NCBI RefSeq assembly: GCF_001767255.1
Contig: NZ_CP017639.1
Coordinates: 357,406 to 421,405 of the forward strand
Reading direction: 5' to 3'
Source of the DNA: Corynebacterium sp. NML98-0116
GTDB lineage: Bacteria; Actinomycetota; Actinomycetes; Mycobacteriales; Mycobacteriaceae
Length of the DNA: 64,000 bases
This document shows positions 29,101-35,862 of this stretch, in pieces (the first letter of the stretch is position 1; each line of letters opens with the position of its first letter). The translations under genes and the position numbers were made by a program. The notes under the pieces are model-generated. The model had not been told where the DNA came from and did no database searches. It saw nothing but the letters and a program-made list of their open reading frames with translations.

Positions 29101-29754
29101 TCTCTCGATGCCTATACAGGAAACGAGACTGGAGATGAATGTGCACCCGGCAAATCGCTTTTCAACTCTGTACAAGTTGGGCCCAAGGAGGCGAAGGCCT
29201 GTGTGCCTCCGCCAGAAGTAGAGAAAAAAGCTCGGCTTGTGATTGCAAAGATTTCTTCCGATGCAGTTTCGCACGAGCTATTGAAGCCAGAAAACCGTCT
29301 AGACGGTGCTGAGTTTATACTTCAAAAACTGGACGAAAATGGCCAAGTCATCGGTAATGGAATCCCAATGATTTACGATAAGGAGAATCGAATCTTCAAG
29401 TCAGAAGAATTGGAGCCGGGTCACTATCAGCTCGTAGAGACTCGGTCGCCTCAAGACAGTCTGGGTGTTTACAATCTTCTTGTGAAGCCGATTGTGTTTT
29501 CGTTGTCGGTGGACAACGGGAATGTGACGATCGCGCTAGATGAAGATGCCAAAATTGTCGCGACGCAGGTCGATAAGGCGGTGGCACCGAGCTCCTGGCA
29601 GCTTACCTCCCAGGATGCGGTACTGACCGTTGCCAACGTCCGCCAGGGCAACCTGCCCAAGACTGGCGGAAACGGCCTGCAACTGCCGATCCTCCTCGGC
29701 GGTGCGCTCATCGCCGCTGGTGCGTTGGTGGGACGACGACGGGTCGTCGCTTAG
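26113..29754 (+). CDS. Large tip pilin / adhesin (LPKTG anchor), pilus 1
   Basis: 1213-aa secreted surface protein, likely the pilus tip. A signal peptide to about residue 38 is followed by a Ser/Ala/Pro-rich segment and a long central region without a recognisable von Willebrand A domain. Within it (about 600-800) a propeller-like stretch has NENDNYLYAVSQ and LLQINPYTGEVFDLGKLQGL, resembling DUF6923. A Cna-B-like domain near 1050-1140 has LDGAEFILQKLDENG and GHYQLVETRSP, then LPKTG at 1181-1185. The middle of the gene (about 26.9-29.5 kb) is visibly more AT-rich and uses rarer codons than both ends, suggesting a replaced, variable receptor-binding segment. Confidence 0.85.
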   Translation: MRNFIKPAGSPARHRARGLAAVVASVALAAGLGAYPAVQAEETTTVSDITTDDAGLPTYSWMDDDTPSSSATPSAPAAASASNPASASASKPAEAPATANPVTVERKGVVDRIVVNDPDGEAWEFGGKASKENIFALKREGKGEIKEVLSVTADGRKLEPYDYGYVNAKDGGFVAFNLNALHTIPPQVVEIEARTTDAGEYAIAESAEVPSEAQLAESGYGKGRPAEEVADSQDRAAAPGDIPGVPGQQDQEFSLTDAKPDFLGDNPQIEFKINETGNWRVTRFAIKKNRNDNNTKDISGPVRIRVVRQGAIVVDRTIDFANAIFWNKNAKGKSYDTEFQLIPSITDLYIKGGDSVILNPVAPPNGIYRVQMWGQDMDNKPQDHKVNVAGDGIPVSSHTTIGDNPYETTFDVQARSNFSSATVTLSPSVRLEDVFFSIPIEQTDGVRLENKVETYPDRVVITWFPTKDGRRIDSVPVSADSTVTLRTSYRSAPTRPEDITLQGSLAAPVEKDLPILPSADADVLPLTHGDKCELRDVKSVHRQPPRLLSIAEQKYGFRRFIVASPQASSNRTSSQLYLQVEDGQGALQSEKIGPASGWVYNALAYNENDNYLYAVSQPRISVKTGHRDDPCFPAGHLLQINPYTGEVFDLGKLQGLDGFLPENHPDNTTSNDLGSGINAGTFDDDGTYWVAGASVWGSGRLYSVNLDTITATLKPAKNVTLQAKTIWNPGQTFRTVSEDFVAIPGAKGYLWGLQSGWAQSDGRNKQRVFLERISTSGGAPLRVDITDMKMPDGQTVGQFLNITDQAPVWGQAWVEEDGSIAFGKGGRSSVDSNTTEVIKIKVGNPTAKAPNLLKVEVVGAQTAPSSYNTDGASAKAPTTTPEPIVPDVTKEAIGQSAKKQEDGTYIVKYQVNVTNPGNREAAYSKVVDTPTMPTGIVVKKTSWSLVDEFGKSYATTFQTGQGPFVLSGGGTIQPKGLNRFGATSNGIHQFNVEMTISLDAYTGNETGDECAPGKSLFNSVQVGPKEAKACVPPPEVEKKARLVIAKISSDAVSHELLKPENRLDGAEFILQKLDENGQVIGNGIPMIYDKENRIFKSEELEPGHYQLVETRSPQDSLGVYNLLVKPIVFSLSVDNGNVTIALDEDAKIVATQVDKAVAPSSWQLTSQDAVLTVANVRQGNLPKTGGNGLQLPILLGGALIAAGALVGRRRVVA

Positions 29755-29797
29755 TGGAGAGTGCGTCCTGAGCGCGTGACGTTACGAACAAGCTGAC

Positions 29798-29837
29798 GGG
29801 GCTTGGCGCTGATCAACAGTGATCGGGGCCAAGCCCC
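29798..29837 (+). terminator. Hairpin after pilus 1 operon
   Basis: Perfect 10-bp stem GGGGCTTGGC (29798-29807) / GCCAAGCCCC (29828-29837), 43 bp after the tip-pilin stop. No strong T-run follows, so termination efficiency is uncertain. Confidence 0.5.
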
Positions 29838-30214
29838 TTCGGGACTTTGGAGTGCAATCGACCAATTGCCGACAAGTGGCGCTACGGTGTAATGTCTTCG
29901 CTCCCGGTTTGAAAGTGAACCGTCTGACTAGAAAGCAGATTTGGTCACGCGTGAATCGGATTCGACTTTGGGCTTGTGGCAGCTCGGTGAGCGGACAAGG
30001 GCAAAGCGACGGGCGAAGCCTTCTATCTGGTACCGTAGAAAACGTTAGCCTCGAGGCTACCGGCTCTAAAAGGATTGCTTTTAGTTGCGTCAAGGTCTCT
30101 CGGGGTGCTTGTTTTTAGGGGGGCATCGGGGGAGATTGAACATGCCCCTTTTGAGGCTTATGGGAGGCCGCGCTCAGAGGAGATTGTGTTCTTTGGGTTG
30201 GTGGGGCCGTCGTC
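29838..30214. other. Intergenic region left of the IS256-type element
   Basis: About 380 bp in which I see no supported gene, RNA or regulatory site. Short open frames exist but have no recognisable domain, good start or codon pattern. Joining this flank to the sequence right of the insertion sequence does not restore a recognisable protein either. Confidence 0.5.
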
Positions 30215-30222
30215 GATAAGGA
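30215..30222. repeat. Target-site duplication, left
   Basis: GATAAGGA, identical to 31721-31728 on the other side of the insertion sequence. Confidence 0.85.
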
Positions 30223-31720
30223 GGGTTAAGCGACAAAATGTGTGCTTTTCTCGGCGTGTCGACTTAAGTGACAAAATGTGTGCTTTTTCAGGGGCTGGGA
30301 TGGGTGGGTTGTGGGGTGTTGTGCTGGGGTTATGAGCGTCCTGCCCAGCCGTGTCGGATGGCCCAGGAGGGGTTGAAGTCGGTGTCGATGCCGGTGTCGT
30401 AGACTTTCGGTCGGCCGTCGGGTGAGTTGGCTTGGTCGCGTTCACGCATGTGTGCCTGGCGGGCGTGTGCGTAGCCTGCGTGGCCGAAGTCTTGCTCGAT
30501 TGCTAGCGCCAGCGGGTCATCGTGGTGTTGGGTGTGTAGGTAGAGCCACCAGTCCATGATGATTCGCTGGTGTTCGTCAAATGTGCCGCGGTGGGCTCGG
30601 GCGAGGTGTTTTAGTTGTGCGTTTATGCCGCCTTCCAGGCTGTTTGTGGTGGTCTTCAGCGTGGTCGTGGTGCGGTGTGGTGGGTTGAGCCAGACGAAGA
30701 GGTGGCCTTGTTGGTAGAGACGCTCGAATCGGCGGTAGGCTCTGCGGGCTCTGGGATGGGTGTACCACCATTGCTGGTTGTCGCGGATACGTTTTGGGAT
30801 CTCTTCTGGGGCGACTTGGTTGCGGTAGGTGCGTTGTTTGAGCCAGTCACCGTAGAGGTCCTGGAAGCGGTTGAGGCGAAGTACCCAGGTGATTGCCTGG
30901 TCACGGGTGGTGATGTGGGTCAGCTGGTTGCCGAGGCGAAGGAGTGCTTTGTGTGCGGTGATTGTGGGTTGGCGTGTGGTGTCTTTGATGGTGTCGCGGC
31001 GTACGTGGACGAGGCAGCGTTGAATGGAGGCGTTTGGCCAGCATTGTTTGATGGCTTTGTGAGCGCCACCGGAGCCGTCTGTGGTCACGACGAGGGGTTC
31101 GGCGATCATGTCGAAGAGTTTGGCGTAGTCGTAGGCGGTTTCTCGTGTGCACCAGTGCCAGGCGACGACGTGCTCGCTGGTTGCAGCGACAAGCAGGCAT
31201 TTTTTGTGGAAGTAGGTGCCGTCAATAAAGAGCTGGTCGTAGACGCGGTACGGGTCCGGTTTGCACGGGACGATGATGAACCAAAAGTAGGTGAACCAGC
31301 GGATGAGTGTGCGTCTGGAGACGTTGTGCGCAGCAGCGACAGCGTCGAGCGGATGCTGGTTGGTGATCCAGTCAATGAAGATGGCAAACCGATATGCGCT
31401 GGTCTTGGCTGTGTTGGGGTTGGTGAAGGTGTGCCCGCAGTCTGTGCAGCGCCATCGCTGTTTTCCGCTGGATGTGGTGCCCATTTTTGTGGCGGTGTGC
31501 TCGCATGCCGTGCATAGGGGCCTGTTGTGTTTTCTCTTTCTGTGTTGAGTTGGCATGCAGCTGGTTTAACAGTCTGCTGTCATAGCACATCCAACGCCTG
31601 AAGTGGTGGACCTTCCGGTCTACGGCAGGGAATCCCGATTCAACGAGCACTGTCCCGCCGTAGGCCCAGGCAGGACCTGGAATCCATATCCAAAAAAGCA
31701 CACATTTTGTCGCTTAACCC
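30223..31720. mobile_element. IS256-family (IS1249-like) insertion sequence, complete, 1498 bp
   Basis: Terminal inverted repeats begin GGGTTAAGCGACAAAATG at 30223 and end with its complement at 31720; homology runs on through TGTGCTTTT. An 8-bp duplication GATAAGGA flanks the element, as expected for IS256 family insertion. One transposase fills the interior on the minus strand. A second copy of the terminal-repeat sequence (CTTAAGTGACAAAATGTGTG, from about 30263) lies just inside the left end. Confidence 0.9.
30330..31556 (-). CDS. IS256/IS1249-type transposase
   Basis: 408-aa transposase. It has an N-terminal zinc ribbon (CTACEHTATKMG...RWRCTDCGHTF), a helix-turn-helix (AAAHNVSRRTLIRWF) and a catalytic region with LFIDGTYFHKKC (first Asp) and VVTTDGSGGAHKAIKQCWP (second Asp), plus a C-terminal NSLEGGINAQLKHLARAHRG giving the Glu. 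The pattern of DDE residues and zinc ribbon is that of IS1249 relatives found in corynebacteria. No frameshift is visible, so the element may be active. Confidence 0.9.
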   Translation of the reverse strand: MPTQHRKRKHNRPLCTACEHTATKMGTTSSGKQRWRCTDCGHTFTNPNTAKTSAYRFAIFIDWITNQHPLDAVAAAHNVSRRTLIRWFTYFWFIIVPCKPDPYRVYDQLFIDGTYFHKKCLLVAATSEHVVAWHWCTRETAYDYAKLFDMIAEPLVVTTDGSGGAHKAIKQCWPNASIQRCLVHVRRDTIKDTTRQPTITAHKALLRLGNQLTHITTRDQAITWVLRLNRFQDLYGDWLKQRTYRNQVAPEEIPKRIRDNQQWWYTHPRARRAYRRFERLYQQGHLFVWLNPPHRTTTTLKTTTNSLEGGINAQLKHLARAHRGTFDEHQRIIMDWWLYLHTQHHDDPLALAIEQDFGHAGYAHARQAHMRERDQANSPDGRPKVYDTGIDTDFNPSWAIRHGWAGRS

Positions 31721-31728
31721 GATAAGGA
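31721..31728. repeat. Target-site duplication, right
   Basis: GATAAGGA, matching 30215-30222. Confidence 0.85.
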
Positions 31729-31770
31729 AGACCTGCACCCGTGGCGATGGTGACTCTCAAATTACGAGCC

Positions 31771-31810
31771 TTGCCCTCGACCTCTTGTGTGTGTACATTG
31801 TGAGTACAAG
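31771..31810 (+). promoter_or_regulatory. Promoter/operator of the TacAT operon
   Basis: TTGCCC (31771-31776) and TACATT (31794-31799) at 17-bp spacing form a promoter. An imperfect palindrome with TGTAC (31792-31796) and GTACA (31804-31808), widened by outer CTTGT/ACAAG, covers the -10 region and is a candidate site for TacA autorepression. Confidence 0.5.
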
Positions 31811-31827
31811 GGTTTTGGGAGGTTGAA

Positions 31828-32112
31828 ATGGCTGTGAAAGATAGACGGCTGAATCTGCGTACATCGTCAGTGCAGGAGGAGTGCCTGCGGCGTGCGGCTG
31901 AGGTGACGAATTCCTCGGTATCGCAGTTTGTGCTTGAGAGCGCTGTTGAGCGCGCTGCCAGAGTGCTTGCTGATCAGCGGCTCTTCGTGTTGGGGATGGA
32001 CGATTTTTCTCGTGTGGAGGAGTTGCTTGCTCAGCCTGCCGACTTTTCACGGCTAGGTACGCTTTTTGCGGAGGAAACTCCTTTTGGCAAGGAGTTCAGC
32101 TTTGGAAGCTGA
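31828..32112 (+). CDS. tacA: TacA-type antitoxin (DUF1778, ribbon-helix-helix)
   Basis: 94-aa antitoxin. The N-terminal ribbon-helix-helix (KDRRLNLRTSSVQEECLRRAAEVTNSSVSQFVLESAVERAARVLADQRLF) is the DUF1778 signature, and the C-terminal tail (SRVEELLAQPADFSRLGTLFAEETPF) would wrap the toxin. It binds its own promoter in characterised systems. RBS GGGAGG precedes ATG 31828. The gene overlaps the toxin start by 11 bp. Confidence 0.9.
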   Translation: MAVKDRRLNLRTSSVQEECLRRAAEVTNSSVSQFVLESAVERAARVLADQRLFVLGMDDFSRVEELLAQPADFSRLGTLFAEETPFGKEFSFGS

Positions 32113-32611
32113 TGGGATTCTTCACCCGCCACGTCGGTTGGAGAAGTCGGATAATCGGGCTGAGTTTCGGTGCGGGGAGGCGTCGCTTGATACGTGGTTT
32201 CACCGCTACGCGATGCAAAACCAGCGTGCCAACAACTGTGCGGTGTATGTATCAACGTGGAATGAGCGGGTCGTTGGCTACTATGCGGTGTGTACCGGGG
32301 GTATCGTCGCTAAGGTGGCGCCGGAGCGTTTTGCGAAGGGGCGGCCGGATCCTATTCCGGTGATCATCCTTGCACGGCTTGCGGTTGACCAGAATGCTCA
32401 GGGGAAAGGCGTTGGCAAGGCGCTGCTGCGCGATGCGCTGGAGCGCTGTTTTACCGTTGCCGTTGAAGTCGGTGCCGCGGCGGTAGTTGTGCACGCGCTG
32501 GACGAGCGGGCGAAGCAGTTCTACATGCAGCACGCTGGTTTTCAGGAGATGCCGGGGCAGCCGCTGCATCTTCTGCTGTCGGTGAAGGGGATTGAGCGGT
32601 ACATGGCGTGA
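32102..32611 (+). CDS. tacT: TacT-type GNAT acetyltransferase toxin
   Basis: 169-aa toxin that in known relatives acetylates aminoacyl-tRNA and blocks translation. Visible features are the TacT N-terminal pattern FRCGEASLDTWFHRYAMQNQ, the acetyl-CoA motif around LARLAVDQNAQGKGVGKALL (90-109) and FYMQHAGF with catalytic-type Y141. TTG 32102 is chosen because AAGGAG ends 7 nt upstream and the resulting N-terminus matches family length; other TTG codons upstream are possible. The overlap with tacA gives coupled translation. Confidence 0.9.
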   Translation: MEADGILHPPRRLEKSDNRAEFRCGEASLDTWFHRYAMQNQRANNCAVYVSTWNERVVGYYAVCTGGIVAKVAPERFAKGRPDPIPVIILARLAVDQNAQGKGVGKALLRDALERCFTVAVEVGAAAVVVHALDERAKQFYMQHAGFQEMPGQPLHLLLSVKGIERYMA

Positions 32612-32920
32612 TGGGGGCTGAGGCAGGTTTTCGCCGACCAGCTGTTAGGACTACGCATTTAGTAACGTGGTGTTCCCCTCACTCGGGCGGGTTGTGCACA
32701 ACTAGAGCCAAAAACTGCAGATACCAACTACGCTGTTTTGGGAGCCGACTCCCACGTCTTGGACGAACCGAATGCTTTGCCTCGGCCAGCTGCAAGTAGT
32801 GGTGTCTGGGTGCTCGCAAAACGGAAAATGTACAAAGGGGAACACACGTCGACTACGCCTGACGTGTTGCTTATTTGGAGTAATAAGCAATAGTGCTAGT
32901 GCTAATACTGGGGGTGGCAC
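32612..32920. other. Intergenic region upstream of the two-gene membrane module
   Basis: About 300 bp without a credible gene. It contains one clear palindrome (32867-32890) close to the downstream start codon. Confidence 0.5.
32867..32890. promoter_or_regulatory. Perfect 9-bp inverted repeat, candidate operator
   Basis: TTGCTTATT (32867-32875) and AATAAGCAA (32882-32890) separated by 6 bp, 30 bp before ATG 32921. A TAATACT sequence lies just downstream. Placement fits a regulator site or a leader hairpin. Confidence 0.5.
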
Positions 32921-33589
32921 ATGGGCGATCTCAATCAACATAGGAAATTTTTGTCCAAAAGTACTGAAGAGCGGTTGCCTTCTCAGCGGCTTAAGGTCAA
33001 GCTTCTAGTTTGTGGATTTCTCCTATTAATCGGTGTAATTGCTGGATACTATATTTGGTGTTCAGACCTATCATGGCCGTTTTATTTGTCAAGGGTATGC
33101 AAATATGTTTTTCCTAGCTTGACCCCAATAGTTGCAGCTATAGCGTTGATATCTGGGTTCAAGACTATTGAGCAGAAAAAAGAGTCAGATGATCGCACCG
33201 AGTACTACAAACAGCTGCAATGGGCAATTGACAACTCTCTTACCAACAACGCCCTCATGCGATTGCAGTCACCGAGTCTCATTAGGAGCGTTTTGACTTC
33301 GCGCAAAATCGCCGAAGAAGAAAAGGAAATCGCACAGGCAGCTGAAGATTACGCCAATGCTCTTGAGGCTCAACTGCGCAAGGAGTCGAGTAGTCCAGGA
33401 AACCTTACGCCAGGTGGGGGTCTCGCTTTTGCCGAACCGGAACGAAATAGGAGTGGAACAAACACAACTCTTCGTTCACTTGGGATAATCCCATATTCCG
33501 TTGGATTCATTTGTATTTTTGCGATGCTCCTGCCGGTGCTCATTTTGCACTACGATGACGAAGATGAGGGGAAGGAGAAACTCAAATGA
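32921..33589 (+). CDS. Three-helix membrane protein of unknown function
   Basis: 222-aa protein I do not recognise. It has two N-terminal membrane helices (about 27-46 and 61-80), a charged helical cytoplasmic part (81-160: EQKKESDDRTEYYKQLQWAIDNSL..., IAEEEKEIAQAAEDYANALEAQL) and a third helix (187-210) followed by an acidic/Lys tail. The TEYYKQLQWAIDNSL stretch recurs in small actinobacterial membrane proteins of unknown role. Codon usage is AT-richer than the core. The stop overlaps the next gene's start (ATGA), making a two-gene unit next to a toxin-antitoxin operon. Confidence 0.7.
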   Translation: MGDLNQHRKFLSKSTEERLPSQRLKVKLLVCGFLLLIGVIAGYYIWCSDLSWPFYLSRVCKYVFPSLTPIVAAIALISGFKTIEQKKESDDRTEYYKQLQWAIDNSLTNNALMRLQSPSLIRSVLTSRKIAEEEKEIAQAAEDYANALEAQLRKESSSPGNLTPGGGLAFAEPERNRSGTNTTLRSLGIIPYSVGFICIFAMLLPVLILHYDDEDEGKEKLK

Positions 33590-33780
33590 CGACACGCTAT
33601 CCGCAGCGACGTAAAGACAAAGCGCACATTTCGTCAGTCGACCCTGAAATTGTTGCTGCCCTTTTGGAAGCTGCCGAAACTTCACGTCACCGCACAGATG
33701 AATTCATGGCACGTCGCTACCCTGAGGATCGTTCGAAAAATAGGTTTTGGAAATCGTATTTTCTGAAGAAGCGCGCGTAG
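33586..33780 (+). CDS. Small soluble partner protein of unknown function
   Basis: 64-aa basic protein, MTTRYPQRRKDKAHISSVDPEIVAALLEAAETSRH..., overlapping the preceding membrane-protein gene by 4 bp (ATGA). It is rich in Arg/Lys/His with a central helix and no membrane segment. The tight coupling implies it acts with the 222-aa protein. No family recognised. Confidence 0.55.
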   Translation: MTTRYPQRRKDKAHISSVDPEIVAALLEAAETSRHRTDEFMARRYPEDRSKNRFWKSYFLKKRA

Positions 33781-34159
33781 CATTTTCGAACAACAACGTA
33801 GTGAGGAAGTAGCCACCGCGGGGATGGCGGGTACCCCACGAAACGTCGCGCTGTTTTTGCCGATAACACCCTCCGGGCAGCTCGGATGTAGCCGTTGCGT
33901 CTGTCAGTAATCCAGTTCCTTAACGATGTTGCTGCTGGGTGCCGGCCGGTAAAGTGTGCTACCCAGTCGCAGACTTCGGGTGTGGTCATTTCTTCGCGGT
34001 GTTTGTCGATCGCGGACTCGCGGATGAAGGCCTTAGGATCTCAACCACTTTGTTTAACAGGTGACCCCAATTTGTGTATCTCCGCGCTGGAGGTTTCTAG
34101 GTCGTAGATGGCGTCGTCAATGAGGCGGGCTTATGCGCGGGGTGACTTGCGCTGTATAG

Positions 34160-34330
34160 CTATGCTTTGTTGCTGTGAAGTTCGGCCTCTAGCTCGGACC
34201 GGGAAAACCCTAAATGCTCGATGACTTCGTCGAGGCCCGTGCGGTTGCCTTGTCTCTGGCGACGCGAACCAGCGCCAGCGTTGCGTCCTGAAGCGTTTCT
34301 CGGTCGCGGAAAATCGTTCTACCTCGCAAG
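34160..34330 (-). pseudogene. Frameshifted 3' remnant of a small gene (antitoxin-like ending)
   Basis: Minus-strand reading gives GRTIFRDRETLQDATLALV..., which continues RVARDKATAR, then after a one-base frame change LDEVIEHLGFSRSELEAELHSNKA and a stop at 34160-34162. Both halves look protein-like and join sensibly only with the shift. The ending 'LDEVIxxLGFSRxELEAEL' resembles small regulatory or antitoxin proteins. The 5' part is lost or scrambled. Confidence 0.4.
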
Positions 34331-34930
34331 CGTCAACGACTTCGGAGACGAGTTTTCCGTGATACGACCAGGCAACCTGCGTGTGTTCCTCGGCAGGCGA
34401 AACGGTTCCAGTGTTGCCGTGCTGCGACGCTTCAGTAACCGTGCCCAAAAAACTATTTAGAAATCTATGTAGTTGCAACGGGGGTACGTTTGCGTGACAG
34501 GGCTTTGGCTGGCCTTCGGACTGAGGCGTGAGGAGACATCAATCTCACGAAAAGACGTCATCCTTAGGCATTAGCTCTAAAAACGGATTCTCTGAGGTCT
34601 TAAAAAGCTCTGGAGCCTAGGCGCCTCCAGGCGACAACGCTCCGGTAACCGGCCCGTCGTCACTCCAACATATCCTCTTTTGCCGCCATGAGCCATAGAC
34701 GTGACCCACTAATAACAGCGTGATAGAGTTCCACATGCGAAACTAGGCAAAAAGAAAACCCGCCTCCGAGGAGAACGGGGAAACTATGTATCGGATTTTA
34801 CACGATTGAAAAGGTTTGTCGAGACCGAACCAACACGAGGAACGGTTGTATCGACGACAGTGATTAACATCTGCGGCCGGGCGAAAAATCTGGGCTAAAG
34901 CGTGCATGCCAGTCAACATGGCTTGGGGTG

Positions 34931-34970
34931 TTCGGTATTGCCGAACGTTCGCTAATGCCGAACGCTTTTT
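34931..34970 (+). terminator. Hairpin followed by T5
   Basis: TTCGGTATTGCCGAAC (34931-34946) pairs with GTTCGCTAATGCCGAA (34947-34962) at 13 of 16 positions, and CGCTTTTTAG follows. It resembles an intrinsic terminator, though no gene immediately upstream needs one; it may be left over from the decayed segment. Confidence 0.4.
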
Positions 34971-35279
34971 AGCTGGGGTGAGAGATCGTCGTGGCGGTGG
35001 GGTGGAAGCGAAAGCCGTAACGATCCGTGCTCAGCGAACTATCAGAAATAGGGGGCCGTGCAACAATGGTTCGAATGTCGCTTTTACACAGGAAGTTCAA
35101 AGAAACGGTGGAAGAATAGTTTGCGGTCACCTGTATGAACGCATTTCAGCAGCTTAAGTAGTATTTTATATTTTGTGGTGATGCGCTGGGGAAACTCGCC
35201 TGAACGTTTGCTGTCACGTCATGTATGTAAGGTACACGCGCCGGGTGCCCCTAATGTGAGGTGAATCATTCACGAAGCC

Positions 35280-35308
35280 TTGACGTGAGTTAAAAATACG
35301 TGCAAAAT
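35280..35308 (+). promoter_or_regulatory. Probable porH-porA promoter
   Basis: TTGACG (35280-35285) and CAAAAT (35303-35308) at 17-bp spacing, giving a leader of about 85 nt before porH. A TGTGA-N6-TCATT sequence at 35255-35270 is a poor GlxR-like site, not scored as real. Confidence 0.5.
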
Positions 35309-35320
35309 TAACGGCTAAGA

Positions 35321-35337
35321 CACACCATCACGGTGTG
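35321..35337 (+). promoter_or_regulatory. 5'-leader hairpin of porHA mRNA
   Basis: CACACC (35321-35326) and GGTGTG (35332-35337) can form a small stem in the leader between the promoter and porH. Such a stem near the 5' end could stabilise this abundant transcript. Confidence 0.4.
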
Positions 35338-35401
35338 CAACCTTAAGAAATGTAGACACACGGGCACCCGCCCACAATGTCAAGACCTGTAAGGGGTAAG
35401 T

Positions 35402-35542
35402 ATGGATCTCGCAGTCATCACCGACGCGTTGAAGGACTTCAGCACCTTCTCCAGCAATATCGTCAAGTTGTTCCGCCTCATTCCGGACCTGTTTATCAAC
35501 TTCGGCAAGCTGGGCGACAAAGCAACTGCCCTGCCGAAATAA
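35402..35542 (+). CDS. porH: PorH-type outer-membrane (mycomembrane) channel peptide
   Basis: 46-aa acidic/amphipathic peptide MDLAVITDALKDFSTF..., too short for routine gene finding. It has no signal peptide, as in corynebacterial PorH, and a helical core SSNIVKLFRLIPDLFINFGKLGDK. C. glutamicum PorH is about 57 aa and lies in the same groEL2 - porH - porA - ppk2 order. PorH and PorA together form the main cation channel of the mycomembrane. RBS AAGGGGT lies just before ATG 35402. Confidence 0.82.
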   Translation: MDLAVITDALKDFSTFSSNIVKLFRLIPDLFINFGKLGDKATALPK

Positions 35543-35595
35543 TCACGGCTTAACTCTCAACATCCCACTGATTTTAAACTCAAAGGAGTAAACTC

Positions 35596-35724
35596 ATGCA
35601 GGCACTCGAGAACTGGGCGTTCCTCTCGTCTGACGCACACGTAGCAGGCGCACTTCTGACCATTCTGAAGCAGCTCGGCGAAGGCGCAGACGCCATCGTG
35701 AAGCTGATCGGTCTGGTTTCCTAA
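35596..35724 (+). CDS. porA: PorA-type outer-membrane channel peptide
   Basis: 42-aa peptide MQALENWAFLSSDAHVAGALLTILKQLGEGADAIVKLIGLVS, shown here in parts: an N-terminal aromatic segment, then two amphipathic helical stretches (LLTILKQLGEG; ADAIVKLIGLVS). It compares with the 45-aa PorA of C. glutamicum, also ending in ...LIGL.. and also lacking a signal peptide. RBS AAAGGAG precedes ATG 35596; the gap to porH is 53 bp and both genes share one terminator. In C. glutamicum PorA serines carry mycolate; S11 and S12 are candidates here by position only. Confidence 0.82.
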   Translation: MQALENWAFLSSDAHVAGALLTILKQLGEGADAIVKLIGLVS

Positions 35725-35737
35725 GACCCCCTGATAC

Positions 35738-35770
35738 AAACCCCGCCACAAAATGTGGCGGGGTTTTCCC
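35738..35770 (+). terminator. Rho-independent terminator of porH-porA
   Basis: AACCCCGCCAC (35739-35749) and GTGGCGGGGTT (35755-35765) form a perfect 11-bp stem, followed by TTCCCTTTT. Confidence 0.9.
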
Positions 35771-35862
35771 TTTTGGGAATGCGTGGGAAAACGGGGGTGG
35801 CGTCGATAAATAAAAACCAACAATCAGCGCCGATCCGGGGGCAATGGGGTTAAACTTGATAC

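Larger units (their letters stand above)
33781..35279. other. Long low-coding region with decayed gene fragments
   Basis: About 1.5 kb with no intact gene. On the minus strand, fragments such as FIRESAIDKHREEMTTPEVCDWVAHF (about 33.9-34.05 kb), RLIDDAIYDLETSSAEIH (about 34.08-34.13 kb) and a frameshifted C-terminus (34160-34330) read like remains of one or more genes. From 34.5 to 34.9 kb I see nothing codable, only a small GGAG/CTCC hairpin near 34610. Confidence 0.5.

Noticed and set aside
29819..30118. 100-codon forward frame after pilus 1
   Set aside because: It starts inside the hairpin following the tip-pilin gene, and composition and codon use are not protein-like.
30075..31840. A gene interrupted by the IS256-type element
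   Set aside because: Joining the flanks after removing one GATAAGGA copy gives no recognisable protein, so the target was probably intergenic.
34906..35157. 84-codon forward frame before porH
   Set aside because: It spans a terminator-like hairpin and has no recognisable sequence, and its start lacks a ribosome-binding site.
35255..35270. GlxR (cAMP-receptor-type) site upstream of porH
   Set aside because: Only the left half (TGTGA) fits; the right half TCATT departs from TCACA, so it is too weak to claim.
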